Shown here piece after piece: positions 1 through 6,777 of a DNA stretch of 9,646 nt. A program made the position numbers and the translations under genes. Origin of the DNA: an uncultured Lysobacteraceae bacterium (GTDB taxonomy: Bacteria; Pseudomonadota; Gammaproteobacteria; Xanthomonadales; Xanthomonadaceae); the NCBI GenBank assembly GCA_937897645.1, contig CALCNV010000135.1, forward strand, positions 1 to 9,646, read 5' to 3'. Under the pieces are notes generated by a model. The model had not been told where the DNA came from. It worked only from the letters and a program-made list of their open reading frames with translations, and did no database searches. Position 1 is the stretch's first letter; every line of letters begins with the position of its first letter.

Positions 1-1468
1 GGATCGCGCGATGGCGGGTCTTCTCGTCCATCGATTCCGAATACAGCTGGTAGGTATGGCGTCCGGCCGCCTTGGCCTGGTACATCGCGGTGTCCGCGTG
101 CTTCAGCAGGTCGGTGGGCACCTGTGCGTGGTCGGGATACAGGCTGATGCCGATGGAAGGCGAGACCGACAGCTCCAGGCGCTCGCCGAAGCTGAGTGGC
201 TGCATGAACGCGGTGATGATGTGCTGTGCGATGTCTTCGGCATCCTGCGCGGACGTGATGTCTTCCAGTACCACGGTGAACTCGTCGCCGCTCAGGCGCG
301 CCACGGTGTGTTGCGCACCGACCGTCTGCTGCACGCGTGCAGCCGCGGCACGCAGGATGCGGTCACCGGTGGCATGGCCGAGTGAGTCGTTGATGTCCTT
401 GAAGCGGTCAAGGTCGATGAACAGCACGGCGACGCGGCCGTTTTCGCGACGCGCACGCACGATGGCGCGCGACAGGCGTTCCGACAGCAGCGAGCGGTTG
501 GGCAGGCTGGTCAGCGTGTCGTAGTTGGCCAGGTAGCGCAGTTCCTGTTCGGCGCGCTTCTGTTCGGTGATGTCGTTGAGCACCAGCACGTACAGCCTGC
601 GTTGCCCGCTGGCGTCGGGCACAACGTTGGTCTCCAGCTTGCACAGGATCTCTTCGCCGTCCTTGCGTACCTTCCACAATTCACCGGACCAGCGCCCGTC
701 GCGCTCCAGTTCGGCATGCATGCGATCCATGAACGCGTCGTCGTGCTGCGCACTGTCCAGCAACGCCACCGACTGGCCGATGACTTCCGCGTCCGTGTAG
801 CCGGTGATGCGGGTGAAGGCTTCGTTGATGGCGATGAACTGATGGTTCCAGTCAAGCACCGCCACTGCCTCGCTCATGGTGCGCATGACTTCGCTGGCGA
901 TGCGGTGCTCGTATTCGGCATTGCGGCTGGCGGTGATGTCGCGCGCAGTGCCGGCAATGCGCAGCGGCCTGCCGTCCTGGTCGCGCTCGACCACGCGGCC
1001 GCGTGCGCGTACCCACGCCCAGTTGCCGTTGCCGTTCAAATCCATGCGGTGTTCGGACATGAACAGCGGGGTTTCGCCCTGCAGGTGGCTGCGCAGGCGC
1101 TGCATCACTAGCGGCATGTCCAGTTCGTGGATGGTGGGCATGTCGCCCTGGCGGGTGACGACCGTGATTTCCGCGGAGTGCTGTGCGTTTTCATCCGCAC
1201 GCATCCGATGCATGCGCCGGCGCACCAGGTCGTAGTCCCAGAAATGCTCGCCGGACGCCCACAGTGCCAACTTCAGGTGGTCATCGCGCTCGCGCAGGGC
1301 GTCGGTGCGTGGTGCTTCCTGTGGCGACCGCCGCCACGCCTGCCAATGGCGGCGGGTGGCAATCGCCACCACGACCACCAGCACCACCAGTGCAAGCAAC
1401 ATCACCGCCAGTCGCGGCAGGGACAGCGCGGCCGGCAAGGCGAGTGCGGTGACAGCTAGCGATTGCAT
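1..1468 (-). CDS. PAS-PAS-GGDEF cyclic-di-GMP signalling protein, partial (C-terminus beyond the window)
   Basis: A membrane-anchored protein predicted to make, or when composite also degrade, cyclic di-GMP. Read from 1468 it gives 489 residues before the window edge. There is one hydrophobic segment (about 18-38), followed by basic residues (RRHWQAWRR), so the rest should be cytoplasmic. A first PAS-like domain spans about 65-180 (ASGEHFWDYDL near 71; closing RDITASR) and a second about 197-305 (closing NDITEQKRAEQEL). The GGDEF domain spans about 310-475: YDTLTSLPNR, then FIDLDRFKDIND at 350-361, and the signature as SGDEF at 393-397 (bases 278-292). The RxxD inhibitory site expected just upstream is absent (GxxH there). 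The domain ends normally (DTAMYQAKAAGR), and the frame is still open at the edge, so a C-terminal EAL domain is likely but unseen. Start 1468 is preferred because the putative promoter lies at 1516-1545; an in-frame ATG at 1498 is the alternative. Confidence 0.9.
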   Translation of the reverse strand, partial: MQSLAVTALALPAALSLPRLAVMLLALVVLVVVVAIATRRHWQAWRRSPQEAPRTDALRERDDHLKLALWASGEHFWDYDLVRRRMHRMRADENAQHSAEITVVTRQGDMPTIHELDMPLVMQRLRSHLQGETPLFMSEHRMDLNGNGNWAWVRARGRVVERDQDGRPLRIAGTARDITASRNAEYEHRIASEVMRTMSEAVAVLDWNHQFIAINEAFTRITGYTDAEVIGQSVALLDSAQHDDAFMDRMHAELERDGRWSGELWKVRKDGEEILCKLETNVVPDASGQRRLYVLVLNDITEQKRAEQELRYLANYDTLTSLPNRSLLSERLSRAIVRARRENGRVAVLFIDLDRFKDINDSLGHATGDRILRAAAARVQQTVGAQHTVARLSGDEFTVVLEDITSAQDAEDIAQHIITAFMQPLSFGERLELSVSPSIGISLYPDHAQVPTDLLKHADTAMYQAKAAGRHTYQLYSESMDEKTRHRAI

Positions 1469-1515
1469 GGGGTGGCAGTGGCCCTCGCCACGGTGCATGA
1501 GCCCGCGGGTATCCG

Positions 1516-1545
1516 AGTGTAGGCGTGCGACGCGCCGTACAACAA
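1516..1545 (-). promoter_or_regulatory. Putative sigma70-type promoter for the GGDEF gene
   Basis: On the minus strand TTGTTG (1540-1545) is followed after 18 bases by TACACT (1516-1521), a fair -35/-10 pair. Transcription would start near 1509, giving a leader of about 40 bases to the ATG at 1468. The call rests only on motif match and position. Confidence 0.35.
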
Positions 1546-1565
1546 GCCGGGGCGCAGGATTTCGT

Positions 1566-1574
1566 TGCTACACT
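1566..1574 (+). promoter_or_regulatory. Putative extended -10 promoter for ygfB-pepP
   Basis: TGCTACACT matches an extended -10 element (TGn followed by TACACT). No convincing -35 lies 16-18 bases upstream, which extended -10 promoters tolerate. Transcription would begin near 1581, about 40 bases before the ygfB ATG at 1621. This argues against the upstream in-frame ATG at 1525. Confidence 0.3.
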
Positions 1575-1620
1575 TTCCGCCCGGGTTTTCCTGACCTGCC
1601 TGTTACACGGATTACGTTCG

Positions 1621-2163
1621 ATGGCCGAACTTCCCCCTCTCGCTGATGTGGCCCTGGCCGTGCAACGCGCCGGGCTGGGCATCGATCCTTCTGAATTGCA
1701 TGGCGGCCTGTGTGGCTGGCTGTCCGGCGGCGGTGACAACGTGGCGAATTGGCCAGCCAGGGTGCTGGCCGACGACAGCCTGCCTGCCCCCGAGGCTGAT
1801 GGCGCGCTGGACGCATTGCGCCTGGCCAGCGCTGCCCAGCTGGCCGATCGTGGTTTCGGCTTTGACCTGTTGCTGCCGGACGTGGAGGAATCGCTGGCCG
1901 CACGTGCCGAGGCCTTGTTCGAATGGTGTCGAGGCTTCCTGGGCGGCTTTGGGCTGGCGTCCGGCGCGCATCCGCCGCTTTCCGAGGAAGCCGAAGAAGC
2001 CTTGCATGACCTGGCCCGGCTGGCGCAGGCAGCGCCGGAAAGCGGCGACGATGACGACGATGAGGACGCGCTGGCTGAAATCGAGGAATTCGTGCGCGTG
2101 GCGGTACTGCTGCTGCACGGAGATTGCGTACTGGCGCCGCGCCATCGCCAGAGCCTGAATTGA
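1621..2163 (+). CDS. ygfB: UPF0149 (YgfB/YecA-like) family protein
   Basis: A 180-residue cytoplasmic protein of the UPF0149 family, matching the usual family length. Recognisable features are the N-terminal SELHGGLCGWLSGG (24-37), the helical FDLLLPDVEESL segment followed by FEWCRGFLGGFG (81-111), and a C-terminal helix EIEEFVRVAVLLL (153-165). An acidic run of five Asp then Glu-Asp (143-149) lies in the linker before the last helix. The biochemical role of the family is poorly defined; in Pseudomonas aeruginosa YgfB is reported to repress ampDh3 and so affect beta-lactam resistance, which need not apply here. The ATG at 1621 has no strong Shine-Dalgarno sequence but gives the family-typical MAELPPL start. 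The stop overlaps the pepP start (TGATG), and ygfB-pepP adjacency is also known from E. coli. Confidence 0.92.
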   Translation: MAELPPLADVALAVQRAGLGIDPSELHGGLCGWLSGGGDNVANWPARVLADDSLPAPEADGALDALRLASAAQLADRGFGFDLLLPDVEESLAARAEALFEWCRGFLGGFGLASGAHPPLSEEAEEALHDLARLAQAAPESGDDDDDEDALAEIEEFVRVAVLLLHGDCVLAPRHRQSLN

Positions 2164-3488
2164 TGAAAGCGTCCACCGGCATTTCCCCTGCCGAGTTCGC
2201 GCGCCGCCGCAAGCAGCTGATGCGGATGTCCACCGACGACGCGATTCTTATCCTCGCTGCTTCCCCGGAGCGCGTGCGCAGCCACGACACGCATTACCCG
2301 TACCGGCAGGATTCGGATTTCTGGTACCTCACCGGGTTTCCAGAGCCCGAGGCCGTGCTGGTGCTGGTGCCTGGCCGCAAGCATGGCGAGGCCCTGCTGT
2401 TCTGCCGCGAGCGTGATCCCGAGCGCGAGGGCTGGGACGGTCCGCGCGCCGGCCAGGAAGGCGCGGTTGATCAATTCGGCATGGACGATGCCTACCCGAT
2501 CGAGGATCTGGACGAGATCCTGCCGGGGCTGCTGGAAGGTCGTTCGCGGGTCTATTACCACTTCGGGCGCGATGCGGAGTTCGACCTCAAGCTGATCGGG
2601 TGGGTGAATCGCGTGCGTGAGCAGGTGCGCCATGGTGCGCAGCCGCCGCATGAATTCCTTGAGCTCGGACATTTGCTGCACGAACTGCGCCTGTTCAAGT
2701 CGAAAGACGAAGTGAAACTGATGCAGCGCGCCGCCGACATCAGCGTGCAGGCGCACGAAGTGGCGATGCGCGCATCGCGTGCGGGCATCCACGAATACGA
2801 ACTGCAGGCCGAGATCGAACGTGTGTTCCGCGCCAACGATGCGTGGCCGGCGTATGGCAGCATCGTCGGCGCAGGCAATAATGCCTGCGTGCTGCATTAC
2901 CGCGCCAACAACGCGCGCGCGGCGGACGGCGACCTGGTCCTGATCGATGCGGGCGCGGAGTTCCGTACGTATGCGTCGGATATCACGCGCACGTTTCCGG
3001 TCAATGGCCGTTTCACTGCACCACAGCGCGCGCTGCATGATCTTGTCGGTGCTGCGCAGGCAGCGGCGCTGGCGCAGGCAAAGCCGGGCGTTCCTTACGA
3101 AGCGGGCCACAACGCGGCGGTCGAAACCTTGACGGAGGGCTTGCTGCAGCTTGGGCTGCTGAAAGGCAAGCTGGAAAAAAACATCAGCACCGGCCAGTAC
3201 AAGCGTTTCTATCGTCACAAGACCGGGCACTGGCTGGGCCTGGACGTGCATGATGTGGGCGAATACAAGCTCGCCGGCGAATCACGCCTGCTGGAACCGG
3301 GCATGGTCTTCACCATCGAGCCGGGTCTGTACGTGTCCGCCGATGACACCAGCGTAGATGCCAAGTGGCGCGGCATCGGCATCCGCACCGAGGACGATGT
3401 GTTGGTCACCAACGACGGCCATCGCGTGCTGACTGATGCCTTAGCACGTAGCGCCGATGAGATTGAGGCGTTGATGGCGTCGGGGTGA
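2163..3488 (+). CDS. pepP: Xaa-Pro aminopeptidase (aminopeptidase P, M24B)
   Basis: A cytoplasmic metallopeptidase of 441 residues that removes the N-terminal amino acid from peptides with proline in position 2. It has the AMP_N domain (about 5-135, with HYPYRQDSDFWYLTGFPEP) and then the pita-bread catalytic domain. The five ligands of the dinuclear metal site are all present: D262 (VLIDAGAE), D273 (YASDITRTF), H356 (GHWLGLDVHD), E386 (TIEPGLY) and E410 (GIRTEDDV). H363 and R408 correspond to the catalytic His and Arg of E. coli PepP (ligands D260, D271, H354, E383, E406), with the same spacing to within 2-3 residues. The start ATG at 2163 overlaps the ygfB stop by one base (TGATG), implying translational coupling. 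An upstream in-frame ATG at 2124 lies inside ygfB and is rejected. In E. coli ubiH follows pepP; here it does not. Confidence 0.97.
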   Translation: MKASTGISPAEFARRRKQLMRMSTDDAILILAASPERVRSHDTHYPYRQDSDFWYLTGFPEPEAVLVLVPGRKHGEALLFCRERDPEREGWDGPRAGQEGAVDQFGMDDAYPIEDLDEILPGLLEGRSRVYYHFGRDAEFDLKLIGWVNRVREQVRHGAQPPHEFLELGHLLHELRLFKSKDEVKLMQRAADISVQAHEVAMRASRAGIHEYELQAEIERVFRANDAWPAYGSIVGAGNNACVLHYRANNARAADGDLVLIDAGAEFRTYASDITRTFPVNGRFTAPQRALHDLVGAAQAAALAQAKPGVPYEAGHNAAVETLTEGLLQLGLLKGKLEKNISTGQYKRFYRHKTGHWLGLDVHDVGEYKLAGESRLLEPGMVFTIEPGLYVSADDTSVDAKWRGIGIRTEDDVLVTNDGHRVLTDALARSADEIEALMASG

Positions 3489-3521
3489 AGGTTGCCAACC
3501 ATGTTGAGTGGCAGAAAAGAA

Positions 3522-3537
3522 GTTGCTCTCGATCTTG
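3522..3537 (+). repeat. Partial repeat of the composite-element spacer
   Basis: GTTGCTCTCGATCTTG here is nearly identical to GTTGTTCTTGATCTTG at 3611-3626 inside the first composite element. Both are followed by T-rich sequence. It may be a decayed fragment of another copy, in the otherwise empty stretch between pepP and the first full element. Confidence 0.4.
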
Positions 3538-3565
3538 TAGTTGGTTTTGTTTTTCTAGTCGCACT

Positions 3566-3716
3566 TGATTTTGCCCCCTCCCTTGCGAAGCAGGGGAGGG
3601 TTGGGGAGGGGTTGTTCTTGATCTTGATGCAGTTTTTTATTTTGCGAGGTCGTGTTGAATCCCGCGAAGAGCACCCCTCCCGGCCTCCCCTGCTGCGCAA
3701 GGGAGGAGACCAGCCA
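3566..3716. repeat. Composite paired-hairpin intergenic repeat, copy 1
   Basis: Two GC-rich hairpin units in inverted orientation, about 107 bases centre to centre. The left unit (3576-3600) is CCCTCCCTTGC, loop GAA, GCAGGGGAGGG: 11 pairs including one G-T. The right unit (3684-3706) is CCTCCCCTGC, loop TGC, GCAAGGGAGG, with one C-A mismatch that becomes G-T on the minus strand. The two units are also inverted repeats of each other (each followed outward-in by GGGGAGGGG-type sequence), so the element could fold as one long hairpin. A T-rich spacer (GTTTTTTATTTTG, 3632-3644) lies between them. A second copy in the same orientation is at 4787-4932. Together with flanking sequence this accounts for the 303 bases between pepP and the next gene, in which I see no gene. 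It may terminate transcription or act like a BIME; its exact family is not identified. Confidence 0.8.
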
Positions 3717-3779
3717 TGCTCAACCTCAGCTTTGCGCTTGCCGCGTACACTCTCACACGCTAGCGTCGTATTACCGACT

Positions 3780-3785
3780 GGAGGG
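3780..3785 (+). promoter_or_regulatory. Strong ribosome-binding site fixing the Sel1-protein start
   Basis: GGAGGG lies six bases before the ATG at 3792. It is the best plus-strand ribosome-binding site in the window. It selects 3792 over the ATG at 3492, whose frame runs through the repeat element without stops only by chance. Confidence 0.8.
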
Positions 3786-3791
3786 AGCCTG

Positions 3792-4754
3792 ATGAGAACG
3801 CCGACACGGATCATGTTCATCTTTGCTCTTGGCGCATTCAGTGCGTTGCAAGTGCATGGCAATGAAGCGGTCAGTCCGCCAGAGACGCCGCCGCAAGTCC
3901 TGGAAACCCTGCTGGATCGCGATGCGCTGAACGAGGCGCGCGATGCGGCCATGCGGCAGCTCGTCGCCCATGCGCAGGCGGGCGACGGCCATTCGGCGTT
4001 CTATCTGGGTGCCTTGTATCGGCAAGGCATGGACCACCCGGCCCAGTTGGTGCAAAAGGACGTAGAGACTGCGCGCTTCTGGTTGGAAAAGTGCGTGGAA
4101 TCGGCACGTTGCCCGCTGTTTGCATTGGCTTCGCTGGCGGAACTGGAATTAGCCGCCGGGAATGCGAAGCCGGCGATGCAGTGGGCGCAGGCGTGGGTGG
4201 TGCTGGATCGTGAACTGGAGAACCGCACGCGTGGTGAAAAGCCGCACCACAACACTACGGATGCGTCCTACAGGAACACCGCATACCAGGCGTATCTGAT
4301 TGCCCGCGTCTACAAGGCCATGTCCAAGGTCAAGGATCCGGATGCGCAGGGACGTGAATGGTTTGATGAACTTCGCAAGGCGCGTGGCGCGCAACTGGAT
4401 CGCATGCTGTTCGCGCAGTTGGAGGGAGAAGGCGGTACGGCTACCTGGAATTCAAGCAAGCTGCAGATGAGTGCCGAGAACCAGCGCGAGAAAATCATGG
4501 CGCCGGATGCCCGCGTTCCCCTCGGGCCTTCGCTCGGACTGTTCCTCTATCGCGGCGATCCCGCGGGTGGGCGCGCCGAATCGCTCTGGATGATCGAAGG
4601 CCTGCCCACTCCCGCCAGCGCGCGTGGGCTGGATGTGCAGGCACGCAGCTTTCGCATCAAGCCGTATGAACTGGGCGAGGACGGCAAGCGCGCCTACGCG
4701 CTGCTGCCGATCAGCTTCAACGATGGCGAATACTCGCTGGTGCCTACGCGCTGA
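3792..4754 (+). CDS. Exported Sel1/TPR-like repeat protein with a possible TonB-C-like end
   Basis: A 320-residue protein of unknown function. It begins with a signal-peptide-like stretch (MRTPTRIMFIFALGAFSALQ, probable cleavage near VHG-NEA at 23-24), so it should be periplasmic or outer-membrane associated. A Sel1-like helical repeat is visible at about 64-105 (GDGHSAFYLGALYRQGM ... VETARFWLEKCVESA), with further helical, TPR-like sequence to about 210 (LASLAELELAAGNAKPAMQW; AYQAYLIARVYKAM). Sel1 repeats usually bind partner proteins. The last 80 residues differ: GLDVQARSFRIKPYELGEDG followed by LLPISF recalls the end of TonB C-terminal domains, though weakly. The gene stands alone on the plus strand between two copies of the composite repeat, 303 bases after pepP and convergent with pepQ. 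No clear promoter is seen; TACACT at 3746-3751 is a weak -10 candidate. Confidence 0.85.
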   Translation: MRTPTRIMFIFALGAFSALQVHGNEAVSPPETPPQVLETLLDRDALNEARDAAMRQLVAHAQAGDGHSAFYLGALYRQGMDHPAQLVQKDVETARFWLEKCVESARCPLFALASLAELELAAGNAKPAMQWAQAWVVLDRELENRTRGEKPHHNTTDASYRNTAYQAYLIARVYKAMSKVKDPDAQGREWFDELRKARGAQLDRMLFAQLEGEGGTATWNSSKLQMSAENQREKIMAPDARVPLGPSLGLFLYRGDPAGGRAESLWMIEGLPTPASARGLDVQARSFRIKPYELGEDGKRAYALLPISFNDGEYSLVPTR

Positions 4755-4767
4755 GCTTCGGCTCAGC
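4750..4767 (+). terminator. Short UUCG hairpin spanning the stop codon of the Sel1-protein gene
   Basis: GCTGAGC, loop TTCG, GCTCAGC forms a perfect 7-bp stem with the very stable C(UUCG)G tetraloop. The TGA stop (4752-4754) lies in its left arm. No T-run follows directly, so it is not a canonical intrinsic terminator. It could protect the 3' end or cause pausing. Confidence 0.4.
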
Positions 4768-4786
4768 AACAGGAGAGCATCGCTTC

Positions 4787-4932
4787 TGATCTTGCCTCCT
4801 CCCTTGCGAAGCAGGGGAGGATTGAGGAGGGGTTGCACTTGATGCTGCTTTTCTCACAAAGAGACTCGTCATCCACTGCGCCCAAAGCACCCCTCCCAGC
4901 CTCCTCTGCTTCGCAAGGGAGGAGACCAGCCA
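4787..4932. repeat. Composite paired-hairpin intergenic repeat, copy 2
   Basis: Same architecture and orientation as the copy at 3566-3716. The left unit (4798-4820) is CCTCCCTTGC, loop GAA, GCAGGGGAGG. The right unit (4900-4922) is CCTCCTCTGC, loop TTC, GCAAGGGAGG. Centres are about 102 bases apart. Both copies share the right edge GCAAGGGAGGAGACCAGCCA (4913-4932 and 3697-3716) exactly, and CTTGATG followed by T-rich sequence in the spacer, so the whole unit is duplicated rather than just the hairpins. It fills the space between the convergent Sel1-protein and pepQ genes, where it may stop transcription from both sides. Confidence 0.8.
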
Positions 4933-4951
4933 AGCAGCAATCGAGTTTTTA

Positions 4952-6307
<1,356 letters not shown>

Positions 6308-6312
6308 CGTGG

Positions 6313-6334
6313 TCACCCGTTTGGAATCGGGTGA
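6313..6334 (-). promoter_or_regulatory. Hairpin enclosing the pepQ ribosome-binding site
   Basis: On the minus strand TCACCCG, an 8-base loop (ATTCCAAA), and CGGGTGA form a perfect 7-bp stem. The right arm contains the presumed Shine-Dalgarno sequence (GGGTGA), ending five bases before the ATG at 6307. Folding would hide the ribosome-binding site and could lower pepQ translation or make it conditional. The dyad could instead be a repressor operator. Confidence 0.5.
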
Positions 6335-6338
6335 TTTT

Positions 6339-6358
6339 GCCGCAACTCGCGTTGCGGC
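6339..6358 (-). promoter_or_regulatory. Perfect 8-bp hairpin in the pepQ leader
   Basis: On the minus strand GCCGCAAC, loop GCGA, GTTGCGGC form a perfect 8-bp stem closed by a GNRA tetraloop. It stands just upstream of the ribosome-binding-site hairpin, separated by AAAA. No T-run follows, so it is a poor intrinsic terminator. It may be a structural part of the leader or an operator. Confidence 0.45.
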
Positions 6359-6398
6359 GCAGCGATGCCAATCCGGGATGCATCTGCAACCGGGCAGG

Positions 6399-6419
6399 GC
6401 GCGCAGTCATGCCGCGCGC
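6399..6419. repeat. GCGCGC inverted repeat after pilZ
   Basis: GCGCGC, a 9-base spacer, then GCGCGC, lying 11-31 bases past the pilZ stop. It could form a small hairpin at the 3' end of the DUF1631-pilZ message. With no T-run and such simple sequence, function is uncertain. Confidence 0.2.
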
Positions 6420-6429
6420 GCTACCCGCT

Positions 6430-6777
6430 TCAGCGCACGGGCTTGGGAGTGCCTATCCAGTGCCGCAGGGTGACCAGGTGTTCTTCGCTGATGGTCAGGA
6501 AACGCAGGCCCGCCCAGCTCTGCCCGGGGGTGTTGGCGTTGCCTACCCAGATCAGGTGCGCACCCACGTCGATCTTCACCGGTCGACCGGTGCGGTCGGG
6601 AACCTCGAACCGGAACTGGTACAGCGCATCCTCCACCAACGGCGTGTTCGCGCCCAGCAGCATGCCGGATTCGGAGATGTTGCCGAGCCGGCCGATCACC
6701 TGTTCGGTCATGGTGTCCAGCACGGCGACGGATTCGTTGACATTGCGGCGGTCGGCGCGGCGGGATTCCTGGATCAT
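6430..6777 (-). CDS. Small PilZ-domain protein, predicted c-di-GMP receptor
   Basis: A 115-residue protein made up of a single PilZ domain. The two ligand motifs are intact: RxxxR (R7-R11 in SRRADRRN) and NxSxxG (N33-G38, GRLGNISESGMLL), so it should bind cyclic di-GMP. Beta-strand-like stretches follow (YQFRFEVPD, VKIDVGAHLIWVG, QSWAGLRFLTI) with a final helix HLVTLRHWIG. The ATG overlaps the DUF1631 stop in an ATGA, and a GGAGG site (6785-6789) sits seven bases upstream inside the DUF1631 gene. The pair is thus almost surely co-translated, and the two proteins may act together. The longer open frame upstream is antisense-like sequence within the DUF1631 gene and is not used. Stand-alone PilZ proteins often act through partner proteins in motility or surface behaviour; the target here is unknown. 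Confidence 0.93.
   Translation of the reverse strand: MIQESRRADRRNVNESVAVLDTMTEQVIGRLGNISESGMLLGANTPLVEDALYQFRFEVPDRTGRPVKIDVGAHLIWVGNANTPGQSWAGLRFLTISEEHLVTLRHWIGTPKPVR

Noticed and set aside
1281..3251. A 656-residue open frame on the minus strand, antisense to ygfB and pepP
   Set aside because: The plus strand here encodes two unmistakable conserved proteins. The antisense product is an Arg/Ser/Ala-rich shadow typical of high-GC DNA, with no recognisable domain.
3492..3791. N-terminal extension of the Sel1-protein gene to an ATG at 3492
   Set aside because: The extension translates the composite hairpin repeat. The true start at 3792 has GGAGGG six bases upstream and begins a signal peptide.
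3566..4932. The repeats as a CRISPR array or as the ends of a composite transposon
   Set aside because: There are only two units, with no regular spacers and no cas or transposase gene. The intervening gene is an exported Sel1-like protein.
6308..6316. GTG start for pepQ three codons upstream at 6316
   Set aside because: The ATG at 6307 is correctly spaced from GGGTGA, which the GTG codon would overlap.
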